Notes under the pieces: model-generated
The model's input: only the letters and a program-made list of their open reading frames with translations
The model's database searches: none
What the model was told of the DNA's origin: nothing
Assembly (NCBI GenBank): GCA_013373385.1
Contig: JABXHX010000025.1
Span: 1-64,000 of the forward strand
Direction of reading: 5' to 3'
Source of the DNA: Flavobacteriaceae bacterium
Lineage (GTDB): Bacteria; Bacteroidota; Bacteroidia; Flavobacteriales; Flavobacteriaceae
DNA: 64,000 nucleotides
Position numbers and translations under genes: made by a program
In this document: piece by piece, positions 1 to 8,502 of the stretch
Layout of the letters: the number at the start of each line of letters is the position of its first letter
Numbering within the stretch: the stretch's first letter is position 1

Positions 1-1446
1 CGTGATTGGAATATTTCTCGTCAGTTATGGTGGGGACAGCAAATTCCTGCGTTTTACTTTGGAGACGGAAAAGAAGATTTTGTAGTCGCAGAGAATATTG
101 AAAATGCAGTAAAATTAGCGCAAGAAAAAACAGGAAATACATCATTAACTTCTTCTGACTTAAAACAAGATCCAGATGCGTTAGATACATGGTTTTCTTC
201 TTGGTTATGGCCAATGTCTGTTTTCGACGGAATTCGTAATCCTGAGAATGAAGAAATCAAGTATTATTACCCAACTAACGATTTAGTTACTGGACCAGAT
301 ATTTTATTCTTCTGGGTAGCACGTATGATTATTGCAGGATATGAGTACAAAGATGAGCGTCCGTTTGAAAATGTTTACTTAACAGGACTTGTACGTGATA
401 AGCAACGTAGAAAAATGAGTAAATCTTTAGGGAACTCACCAGATGCGTTAAAATTAATTGAAGATTTTGGTGCTGACGGAGTTCGTGTAGGATTGTTATT
501 AAGTTCTGCAGCTGGTAACGATTTATTATTTGACGAAGATTTATGTCAGCAAGGAAAAGGATTTGCAAATAAAATTTGGAATACCTTCCGTTTAATTAAA
601 GGATGGGAGATTGATGAAAATTTAGCGCAACCAGAAACTGCTAAAATAGGATTAGCTTGGTACGAAGCTAAATTTAATAAAGTATTACTTGAGATTGAAG
701 ATCACTTTAGTAAATATCGCTTATCAGATGCGTTAATGGCTATTTACAAGTTAATTACAGATGATTTTTCATCATGGTTATTAGAAATTGTAAAACCAGG
801 ATACCAACAGCCAATTGATGCAATCACATACAAAGCTGTAATAGAAATATTAGAGAATAACTTAAAAGTATTGCATCCATTTATGCCTTTCTTAACAGAA
901 GAAATTTGGCAACATATTACTGAAAGAACTCCAGAAGAAGCGTTAATTATAGCTAAATACCCAGCAATTGGTGATGTTAATGAAAATTTGATTACTAATT
1001 TTGAGTTTATGACAGATGTGGTTTCGGGAATTAGAACTATCAGAAAAAATAAAAACATTTCATTTAAAGATGCTATTGAATTGTCGGTAGTAAATAGTGA
1101 AAACTTTACAAAAGAGTTTGATGCTGTAATTCAGAAGTTAACGAATGCCTCTGAAGTTTCTTATGTATCAGAAAAAGTTGAAGGAGCTGCATCGTTCCGT
1201 GTAAAATCGAATGAATACTTTGTTCCTATTTCATTAGATACGATTGATGTTGAAGCGGAAATCACCAAATTAAATGCCGAATTAAAGCGTGCAGAAGGTT
1301 TCTTAACAGGAATTCAAAAGAAATTATCAAACGAACGATTTGTAAGCAATGCACCGGAACAAGTAATTACGTTAGAACGTAAAAAAGAATCGGATACTTT
1401 AGCAAAAATTGAAACAATTAAAGCAAGTTTAGCTTCATTAGAATAA
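1..1446 (+). CDS. valS: valine--tRNA ligase, C-terminal part (truncated by window start)
   Basis: Frame open from base 1 (RDWNISRQLWWGQQIPAFYF...), KMSKSLGNSPD signature, anticodon-binding and C-terminal coiled-coil tail. Confidence 0.97.
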   Translation, partial: RDWNISRQLWWGQQIPAFYFGDGKEDFVVAENIENAVKLAQEKTGNTSLTSSDLKQDPDALDTWFSSWLWPMSVFDGIRNPENEEIKYYYPTNDLVTGPDILFFWVARMIIAGYEYKDERPFENVYLTGLVRDKQRRKMSKSLGNSPDALKLIEDFGADGVRVGLLLSSAAGNDLLFDEDLCQQGKGFANKIWNTFRLIKGWEIDENLAQPETAKIGLAWYEAKFNKVLLEIEDHFSKYRLSDALMAIYKLITDDFSSWLLEIVKPGYQQPIDAITYKAVIEILENNLKVLHPFMPFLTEEIWQHITERTPEEALIIAKYPAIGDVNENLITNFEFMTDVVSGIRTIRKNKNISFKDAIELSVVNSENFTKEFDAVIQKLTNASEVSYVSEKVEGAASFRVKSNEYFVPISLDTIDVEAEITKLNAELKRAEGFLTGIQKKLSNERFVSNAPEQVITLERKKESDTLAKIETIKASLASLE

Positions 1447-1454
1447 ACAGAGTT

Positions 1455-1486
1455 ACCCTCATTTTACTTGAAATGAGGGTTTTTTA
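1455..1486 (+). terminator. intrinsic terminator after valS
   Basis: ACCCTCATTT-ACTTG-AAATGAGGGT followed by T-run. Confidence 0.8.
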
Positions 1487-1494
1487 ATACTGAT

Positions 1495-4422
1495 TTATTC
1501 AATCAATGCCTCTCTTAAAATAGTAATAGGATGTTTAGCAATTCGTTGAGTTCCGTCAAAAATTTGATGCCTACAACTTGTTCCAGCAGCAATTATTTCT
1601 GTGTCTGAAGAACAGCTTCTTACTTTTGGGAATAACGTATCTTCACCAACTTGCATACTCAATTCGTAATGCTCTTTTTCATACCCAAAGCTACCTGCCA
1701 TACCACAACAACCAGTATTTAAAATGGTAACTGAATAATTGGTAGGAATGTTTAAAATATTGAAACTTGCTGCTGTACTCGACAATGCTTTTTGATGACA
1801 GTGTCCGTGAATTTTTAATATTTTACTTTCTTTTGTAAATATATTTACATCAATATTTTCTTTTTGATTTTCGATGTTTAAAAACTCCTCAATAGTAAAA
1901 CAGTTCTCAGAAAGTTCTTTTGCGGCTTTTTTATCGCTTGCAATTCGCAAGTATTCATCTCTAAACGTTAAAATTGCTGAAGGTTCAATTCCGATTAATG
2001 GAGTTTCTTTAGTAATAACATCTTTAAAAATTGCGATATTTTTATTGCAAACCTCTTTGGCTTCTTTTAAAAAACCTTTAGATATAAAGCTACGACCACT
2101 TTCTTTGTGATTGAGCACTACAACTTCGTAACCTAATCTTTCTAATACTGTAATTGCATCTTTACCAATTTCTACATCATAGTAGTTTGTAAATTCATCG
2201 TTAAATAGATATACTTTCTTTAGATCTCTCGACGTTGCTCGAGATGACAAATTAGAGGCAACATATTGTTTTTGAAACCATTTGCTAAATGTTTTTGAAG
2301 CTAATTTTGGAACACTTCTTTGTTGTGCAACACCCATTATTCCTTTAGCCAATGAAGTGTTTAATAATACATTTGTTAGGGCAGGAGTGATGCTTCCTAA
2401 TTTGTTGTACTTTACATTGTTTGCAAACAATTTACTTCTAAAAGAATACCCATTGGTTTCTTGGTATTGGTATAAAAATTCAGCTTTTAAGGCGGCAACA
2501 TCAACATTACTTGGACATTCTGAGGCACATGCTTTACAGCTCAAGCAGAGGTCAAATACCTGCTTTAATTCTTTATGGTTGAATTTATTAGGTTGATCAG
2601 AATTGGTTAAAAATTCTCGTAACGTATTTGCTCTTGCTCTTGTAGTATCTTTTTCATCTCTGGATGCTCTATAACTCGGGCACATTGTTCCACCAGCTGA
2701 AACTGGTTTTCTACAGTCTCCAGAACCGTTACACTTTTCTGCTAATTTTAGAATTCCTTCACTTTCAGAAAAATCTTGAATGGTTTTTATTACTGGTTCT
2801 GTTCTGTCAACCTCATAGCGTAAGCTTTTGTCCATAGGAAAAGCATCAGTAATTTTCCCTCTGTTAAATACATTGTTTGGGTCAAATGCTTTTTTAATAC
2901 GTCTAAATAGTTGATAGTTTTCTTCTCCAATCATCAATGGAATAAATTCAGCACGTACAATTCCATCTCCATGCTCTCCACTAAAAGATCCTTTATATTT
3001 CTTAACTAATTCGGCTGTTTCAGTGGTAATTTTTCTAAACAGTACTACATCTTCAGATTTCTTTAAATTTAATATTGGTCGTAAGTGAATTTCTCCAGCT
3101 CCAGCATGTGCATAATACACAGCTTTTTGCTGGTATGTATCCATAATTTGGGTAAACTCTTCAATAAAGTCAGGTAAATCATTTAAATCAACAGCTGTAT
3201 CTTCTATACAAGCAACAGCTTTATGATCTCCAACCATATTTCCTAACAAACCTAGCCCGGCTTTACGTAGTGCAAATATTTTGTTGATATCGGCTCCATA
3301 TATTTTAGGGTGATGATATCCTAAACCACTTTTTTCTAAATCTACAATTAAGTTATCTGCTAATATTTCTGCTTCTTCTACAGTGTCTGCTGATACTTCT
3401 AACATTAAAATAGCACCTGGATCACCTTGTAAGAAAAATCTATTTTTAGCTTGCTCTCGGTTGTTTTTGGTACAATCTAAAATTATTTTGTCCATTAACT
3501 CACAAGTGTACAACTTGTGTTTCATAGTAATTACAGTGGCTTTTAAACTCTCATTAACACTGTTAAAATGAGAAGTAACCATAATACTTTTACTTGGCTG
3601 TACATCATCTAATTGAACCGTGATTTGTGTAGAAAAAGCTAATGTTCCTTCACTTCCAGATAAGAATTTTGCTACATTTATGGTTGGTTCAGTTCCGCCA
3701 AATAAGTCAGACTTCAGGAATTCATCCACGGCGTAACCGGTGTTACGCCTGTGAATGCTTTCTTTAGGGAATTCCTGTTTAATTTTTTCTTGAGTAGATT
3801 CTGAAATAAGTTCAGAATATATTGATTTGTAGATGTTACCTTCTAAAGAATCTAATTCCATTTTTTGCTTAAACTCCTCTGAAGTGATTTCGGAGAAAGT
3901 AGCCAAACTACCATCACTTAAAATGGTATCAATAGAAAGCACTTTATCTCGTGTTACCCCATAACGAATAGAAGTACTACCGGATGAATTGTTTCCAACC
4001 ATACCACCAATCATACATCGGTTAGAAGTTGAGGTGTTTGGTCCAAAGAATAACCCGTGAGGCTTTAGATAAAGATTCAACTCATCTCTAATAACTCCAG
4101 GTTCAAGAGTAACTGTTTTATTAGTAGTATCTAAAGAGATAATTTTGGTAAAATATTTAGAAACATCTACTACAATTCCATCTCCCACACATTGTCCTGC
4201 AAGAGAAGTTCCTGCTGTTCTCGGAATTAGGGTAGTATTGTTTTTAGAAGTAAAAGCAATTAATTCTTGAATGTCTTTTACATTTTTAGGATAAGCAACT
4301 GCTAATGGAATTTTCCTATATACAGAAGCATCTGTAGCATATATTGTTTTATGTAAATCGTCAAAAAATAACTCTCCTTCTAGAGAATTGTTTAATGCGT
4401 TTAATTGTGTATGGTTAATCAT
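1495..4422 (-). CDS. FAD-binding and 4Fe-4S oxidoreductase, YdiJ-like (candidate D-2-hydroxyglutarate dehydrogenase)
   Basis: 975 aa; N-terminal FAD_binding_4 motifs (LIPRTAGTSLAGQCVGDGIVVD), FAD-oxidase C domain, CLSCKACASECPSNVD Fe-S motif, C-terminal GCCGMAGSFGYE; fused architecture typical of YdiJ. Confidence 0.85.
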   Translation of the reverse strand: MINHTQLNALNNSLEGELFFDDLHKTIYATDASVYRKIPLAVAYPKNVKDIQELIAFTSKNNTTLIPRTAGTSLAGQCVGDGIVVDVSKYFTKIISLDTTNKTVTLEPGVIRDELNLYLKPHGLFFGPNTSTSNRCMIGGMVGNNSSGSTSIRYGVTRDKVLSIDTILSDGSLATFSEITSEEFKQKMELDSLEGNIYKSIYSELISESTQEKIKQEFPKESIHRRNTGYAVDEFLKSDLFGGTEPTINVAKFLSGSEGTLAFSTQITVQLDDVQPSKSIMVTSHFNSVNESLKATVITMKHKLYTCELMDKIILDCTKNNREQAKNRFFLQGDPGAILMLEVSADTVEEAEILADNLIVDLEKSGLGYHHPKIYGADINKIFALRKAGLGLLGNMVGDHKAVACIEDTAVDLNDLPDFIEEFTQIMDTYQQKAVYYAHAGAGEIHLRPILNLKKSEDVVLFRKITTETAELVKKYKGSFSGEHGDGIVRAEFIPLMIGEENYQLFRRIKKAFDPNNVFNRGKITDAFPMDKSLRYEVDRTEPVIKTIQDFSESEGILKLAEKCNGSGDCRKPVSAGGTMCPSYRASRDEKDTTRARANTLREFLTNSDQPNKFNHKELKQVFDLCLSCKACASECPSNVDVAALKAEFLYQYQETNGYSFRSKLFANNVKYNKLGSITPALTNVLLNTSLAKGIMGVAQQRSVPKLASKTFSKWFQKQYVASNLSSRATSRDLKKVYLFNDEFTNYYDVEIGKDAITVLERLGYEVVVLNHKESGRSFISKGFLKEAKEVCNKNIAIFKDVITKETPLIGIEPSAILTFRDEYLRIASDKKAAKELSENCFTIEEFLNIENQKENIDVNIFTKESKILKIHGHCHQKALSSTAASFNILNIPTNYSVTILNTGCCGMAGSFGYEKEHYELSMQVGEDTLFPKVRSCSSDTEIIAAGTSCRHQIFDGTQRIAKHPITILREALIE
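2221..2256. repeat. candidate short palindromic dispersed repeat inserted in frame in a CDS
   Basis: TAGATCTCTCGACGTTGCTCGAGATGACAAATTAG; TCTCGA/TCGAGA inverted arms with 6-nt loop; encodes NLSSRATSRDLK in the minus-strand CDS. Confidence 0.55.
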
Positions 4423-4431
4423 TAGTTAGTG

Positions 4432-4890
4432 CTATTGAATAGGAACATTTTTCTTAAATCCAGCATCAAAACAGATAAATGTATCTGTGCCTGCAACTCC
4501 GTTTATTAAATGAACTTGTTCGTATAAAATTTCTCTTAAATGTTCATTGTTGTGTGCAAATATCAGAATAAATATGGCATAATTTCCAGAAACATAATTG
4601 CATTCAACAACTTCATCAATTTTAGTGAGTGCTTCCATCACAGATTTGGCAAAACGTGCTTCACGTAAACGAATACCTGTATATGATTTGGTGTTAAAAC
4701 CTAGTTTCTTTTCATCAAGAATAAACTCAGCATTTTTAATAACACCACTTTCGGTTAGCTTTTTAATTCGCTGATGTACCAACGAATTAGAAACGTTCAA
4801 TTCTTCTGCTATCTGCGAGTAAGCTTTACGTGCATCTTTACGTAATTGTAACAGGATTTGTTTGTCTATATAATCAAATTGACCTTCCAT
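4432..4890 (-). CDS. Lrp/AsnC family transcriptional regulator
   Basis: 152 aa; N-terminal HTH (IDKQILLQLRKDARKAYSQIAEELNVSNSLVHQRIKKLTESGVI) and RAM-like ligand domain. Confidence 0.95.
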   Translation of the reverse strand: MEGQFDYIDKQILLQLRKDARKAYSQIAEELNVSNSLVHQRIKKLTESGVIKNAEFILDEKKLGFNTKSYTGIRLREARFAKSVMEALTKIDEVVECNYVSGNYAIFILIFAHNNEHLREILYEQVHLINGVAGTDTFICFDAGFKKNVPIQ

Positions 4891-4947
4891 ATGGTTGAAA
4901 TAAAATAATTGAGTGTCAAATATTTTTAAATATATAAAATAAAAATC

Positions 4948-4968
4948 AAATTAATATAAAATTAATTT
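4948..4968. promoter_or_regulatory. candidate operator: AAATTAAT-ATAAA-ATTAATTT palindrome between lrp/asnC and DUF1338 genes
   Basis: perfect 8-bp inverted repeat with 5-nt spacer in the divergent intergenic region. Confidence 0.4.
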
Positions 4969-5018
4969 TATAAGTGTAAAATTACTTATAATGTATGATT
5001 TAATAAAGTAAATCAATT

Positions 5019-5026
5019 TATTTTTG
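5019..5026 (+). promoter_or_regulatory. Bacteroidota -7 element (TATTTTTG) upstream of DUF1338 gene
   Basis: TAnnTTTG consensus about 20 nt upstream of ATG. Confidence 0.5.
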
Positions 5027-5046
5027 TAGTGAAAATTTAATTAACA

Positions 5047-5856
5047 ATGACAACAACTGAAATTTTTAACAATTTGTGGAATGAGTATACAGAGAGAACT
5101 CCTTCTGCTCAAAAAATAAAAGATTTGTTTACTAATAAAGGAAACACTGTTTATAATGATCATGTGGCTTTTAGAACTTTTGACGATGCAAGGGTAAATA
5201 TTGATGTATTGGCAAGGCCATTCATAACTGTGGGTTATATTGAATGTGGTGAATATACTTTTGAAGCTAAGAAATTGTATGCAAAGCATTTTGAACATGC
5301 TACTGATAAGAATGCACCAAGAGTATTCATTAGTCAGTTAAAAACTGTTGAGTTTTCTTACGAATTGCAAGCTGCAGTTAAAAACATGATTGATAGCATT
5401 CCTACTGAAGAACTAGAAAGTGATTTGGTTTTTAAAGGGCGTTTATGGAGCCAACCTTCTTATGAAGTGTACAAACAATTACAAGCAGAAACTGAGTATG
5501 CTGCTTGGTTGTATGTAAATGGTTTTTGTGCGAATCATTTTACGGTAGATGTAAACAAGTTAGATACTTTTAATTCTTTGCAAGAGGTAAATGAGTTTTT
5601 AAAGGAAAACGGATTTAAGATGAATACTTCTGGAGGGGAAATTAAAGGGACTCCAGCGCAATTGTTAGAACAATCTAGTGTATTAGCAGATAAAATTCCT
5701 GTTAAATTTGCAGAAGCTACCAAAGAAATAACTTCTTGTTATTACGAGTTTGCTTTTCGTCATGCTATGACAAATGGAGAATTATACTCTGGCTTTATTG
5801 CCGGTTCTGCAGATAAGATTTTTGAAAGTACCGATATGGTACTGCAAGAAAATTAG
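5047..5856 (+). CDS. DUF1338 domain-containing protein (candidate 2-oxoadipate dioxygenase/decarboxylase)
   Basis: 269 aa; DUF1338-like sequence (NDHVAFRTFDD..., GEYTFEAKKLYAKHFEH, NHFTVDV, YYEFAFRH). Confidence 0.85.
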   Translation: MTTTEIFNNLWNEYTERTPSAQKIKDLFTNKGNTVYNDHVAFRTFDDARVNIDVLARPFITVGYIECGEYTFEAKKLYAKHFEHATDKNAPRVFISQLKTVEFSYELQAAVKNMIDSIPTEELESDLVFKGRLWSQPSYEVYKQLQAETEYAAWLYVNGFCANHFTVDVNKLDTFNSLQEVNEFLKENGFKMNTSGGEIKGTPAQLLEQSSVLADKIPVKFAEATKEITSCYYEFAFRHAMTNGELYSGFIAGSADKIFESTDMVLQEN

Positions 5857-5860
5857 TTTC

Positions 5861-8299
5861 TTAAAAACTAAATTCTTTGCTTAAAGGGAGCTCAATACAA
5901 AATTTAGTTCCCTTTTTTGGTGTACTTTTTACATTTATTTTTCCACCGTGTAAGTCTACAAATTCTTTACAAAGAATTAATCCCAAACCTGTACCAGTTT
6001 CTTTTTGTGTACCAGAGGTTGATATATTTTTGTCTATTTGGAAGATATTTTTTAATTGCATCTCATCCATTCCAATACCGTTATCTTCAATAGAAATTGA
6101 ATATTTTTTTGATTTTTGTTTTATCTTAACTTTTATTTTACCCTGCGTGTTGGTAAATTTAATTGCATTAGAAATTAGGTTTCTAAAAATAGTATCAACC
6201 ATTTGACGGTCAGCGCTTATAATTGCTTTTTCAGGAAGTTTTTCTTGTATGGTTATATTTTTTTGTTTGGCTACATATTCTAATAAATCAATTGTTTTTT
6301 TTACTGATTTAGACAAGTCAAATACTTTAGGGTTGTATTCCATTTTATTGGTTTGTATGCTAGACCATTCAATAAGATTATTTAGTAAGTCCATCGCTTT
6401 TTGTGATGAATTTTCAATAATATTAGCATATTCTTCTATACTCTCGTAATTTTTTTCTTTCACCTGTTTTGCCAAAATATTACTGAATCCTAAAACATTG
6501 TTAAAAGGAGCTCTTAAATCATGACTAATAATCGAGAAAAATTTATCTTTTGTAGCAATAGATTCTTTAAGTTGTTGCTCTGCAATTTTTTGTTTTGTGT
6601 TATCGTAATACAACACATAAACTTTATCCTTTTTATTTATCTTAATAATTGATGTATACGCCTGTACATCTCTTATTTCTCCACTAGCTAGTTGATGTTT
6701 AAACTCATTATAAGAACGTTTGTTGACAACCGTATGATTTAATAAATCTGCAATGGTGTCTTTATCAAGAATATTGATATCGCTAATTTTCATTTTTTTA
6801 AGCTGCTCAAGTGAATAGCCGTAAAAATTTATGGCAGCATGATTGGCTTGTTCTATGCATTGTGTTTCAGGATCTATGATAAGTTTAACCGCATTGGCTT
6901 GCTCAAACATAGCTTTGAATCTATTCTTATTTTCTATAATTGCTAACTCATTTGATTTTTTTTGTGTAACGTCAATAATGATAGAAGCAAGCTTTTTTTC
7001 ACCACTAAAATCAATTGTAGAAGTGAACACACTTACATCTTTAATTGAGCCGTCAGAAAGTTTGTGCTTAAATTCAAAATAATCTCGCTCATTATTTTTA
7101 GCAAGAAGCATTTCTCTTTGGACTTCTTTTTCTGATAGCTGATTGATATCACTTATTTTTTTGTTGCATAGCTCTTCTTTTGTATATCCGTAAAAATTTA
7201 AAGCAGCGTTATTAGCATTTTCAATAAAACCAGTTTCAGGATTAATAATAATTTTAGCAATCTTAGATTGTTCAAATAACAATTTAAAATGTTCTCTACT
7301 TTCTTTGAGTTGCTTTTCACTTTCTAGTTTTTGAGTAATGTCTATAAAAGAGCCAGTAATAGTATCGTCAATCATAGTGAAAGAAATTTCTACTTGTTTT
7401 TTCGTACCATTTTTGGCTGTTAAAGTGTAGGTTCTTTCTTCTACTTCAGATGGGTTTATTTTATATTTTTCAACATCCTCTATAAAAGTAGCATAAGCTT
7501 CTTTTCTATAATCTTCATCTGGAAAAACGTTTAAAAACCACGAATCCCAATCTGGGGTGTCTTGAATTGTGTAACCTAGTAATTCTTCAAATTTTTTATT
7601 CATATAAGAAACTTCAGTTCCTTTAGATGAGCAGATGGCAATAGGTAAATAATTAAAAACTACTTTTTTTTCTTCTTCATTTAAAGTTTTGTGAAATGCC
7701 TCAGCTTGATTAGATTTTTCAATAAACTGCGTGTTTAGCTTTTTAAGTAAAAGGTTTTGTTTTTTTAATGTATGGTTTTGTAAGCTAAGTTTTAAATCAT
7801 TTTCTACTAGGTTTTTTAAATGTAAAATAAGATTCTCATAAGTTTTATTAAGCTTTATTTCTTTACTATCTAAAATGCAAATGGTACCAAAAACCTCATC
7901 GTCTGGCCAATTTATAGGATATCCTAAATAAGAAATCATATTCAAATCACTATCTAAATTGTTATCTTTCCAAAGTTCATCTTTTAATGCATTGGCTACA
8001 TACAATTTTTTTTGGGTTCCGATAACAGTCTCGCAGTACAACCCAAATTTGAGTTGTACTTTTTCGCCAATTAAATACGGATTTTTTGGAGAGTTGTTTT
8101 TCTGAAAAACCTCAATAGTATCTTGGTTTAACTTCATGATTAAACCAGTAGGTACGCTAGTAACTTGAGTAATAGTATCAAGAACTGATTGCCATTTTTT
8201 AGTAGTTTTTTTAGGGATTTTCGGTTTGTTATTAGAGCCAATATTTACCCTAACAGGTATATTAGTCTCTCTAACCATTACAGTAGAAAACGTATTCAT
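5861..8299 (-). CDS. PAS domain-containing sensor histidine kinase with N-terminal GAF-like region
   Basis: 812 aa; three PAS segments (two with NANNAALNFYGYTKEEL / QANHAAINFYGYSLEQL), H-box ISHDLRAPFNNVLGF, N and G boxes (DNGIGMDE, GTGLGLILCKEFV). Confidence 0.92.
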   Translation of the reverse strand: MNTFSTVMVRETNIPVRVNIGSNNKPKIPKKTTKKWQSVLDTITQVTSVPTGLIMKLNQDTIEVFQKNNSPKNPYLIGEKVQLKFGLYCETVIGTQKKLYVANALKDELWKDNNLDSDLNMISYLGYPINWPDDEVFGTICILDSKEIKLNKTYENLILHLKNLVENDLKLSLQNHTLKKQNLLLKKLNTQFIEKSNQAEAFHKTLNEEEKKVVFNYLPIAICSSKGTEVSYMNKKFEELLGYTIQDTPDWDSWFLNVFPDEDYRKEAYATFIEDVEKYKINPSEVEERTYTLTAKNGTKKQVEISFTMIDDTITGSFIDITQKLESEKQLKESREHFKLLFEQSKIAKIIINPETGFIENANNAALNFYGYTKEELCNKKISDINQLSEKEVQREMLLAKNNERDYFEFKHKLSDGSIKDVSVFTSTIDFSGEKKLASIIIDVTQKKSNELAIIENKNRFKAMFEQANAVKLIIDPETQCIEQANHAAINFYGYSLEQLKKMKISDINILDKDTIADLLNHTVVNKRSYNEFKHQLASGEIRDVQAYTSIIKINKKDKVYVLYYDNTKQKIAEQQLKESIATKDKFFSIISHDLRAPFNNVLGFSNILAKQVKEKNYESIEEYANIIENSSQKAMDLLNNLIEWSSIQTNKMEYNPKVFDLSKSVKKTIDLLEYVAKQKNITIQEKLPEKAIISADRQMVDTIFRNLISNAIKFTNTQGKIKVKIKQKSKKYSISIEDNGIGMDEMQLKNIFQIDKNISTSGTQKETGTGLGLILCKEFVDLHGGKINVKSTPKKGTKFCIELPLSKEFSF

Positions 8300-8502
8300 A
8301 ATTTGGGGGAATTTGTACTTGTTAATATAATAGATTTACTTGTAAATCAAAATATTAACTTAGTAAAGTTACAGAAAAATTAATTATAAAACAAGTATAA
8401 GGTAATGCTTTATGTTAAAGAAATTAAAAACTCTCGAGTGTGTTTGCTTTACCATATTGGTTTTTATACCTTGTACTTCTATTAATTACCAAACAAATCC
8501 TA

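Noticed and set aside
8434-8445. CTCTCGAG near 8434 as another copy of the 2221 repeat
   Set aside because: Only the short palindromic core matches; flanking GATGACAAATTAG is absent.
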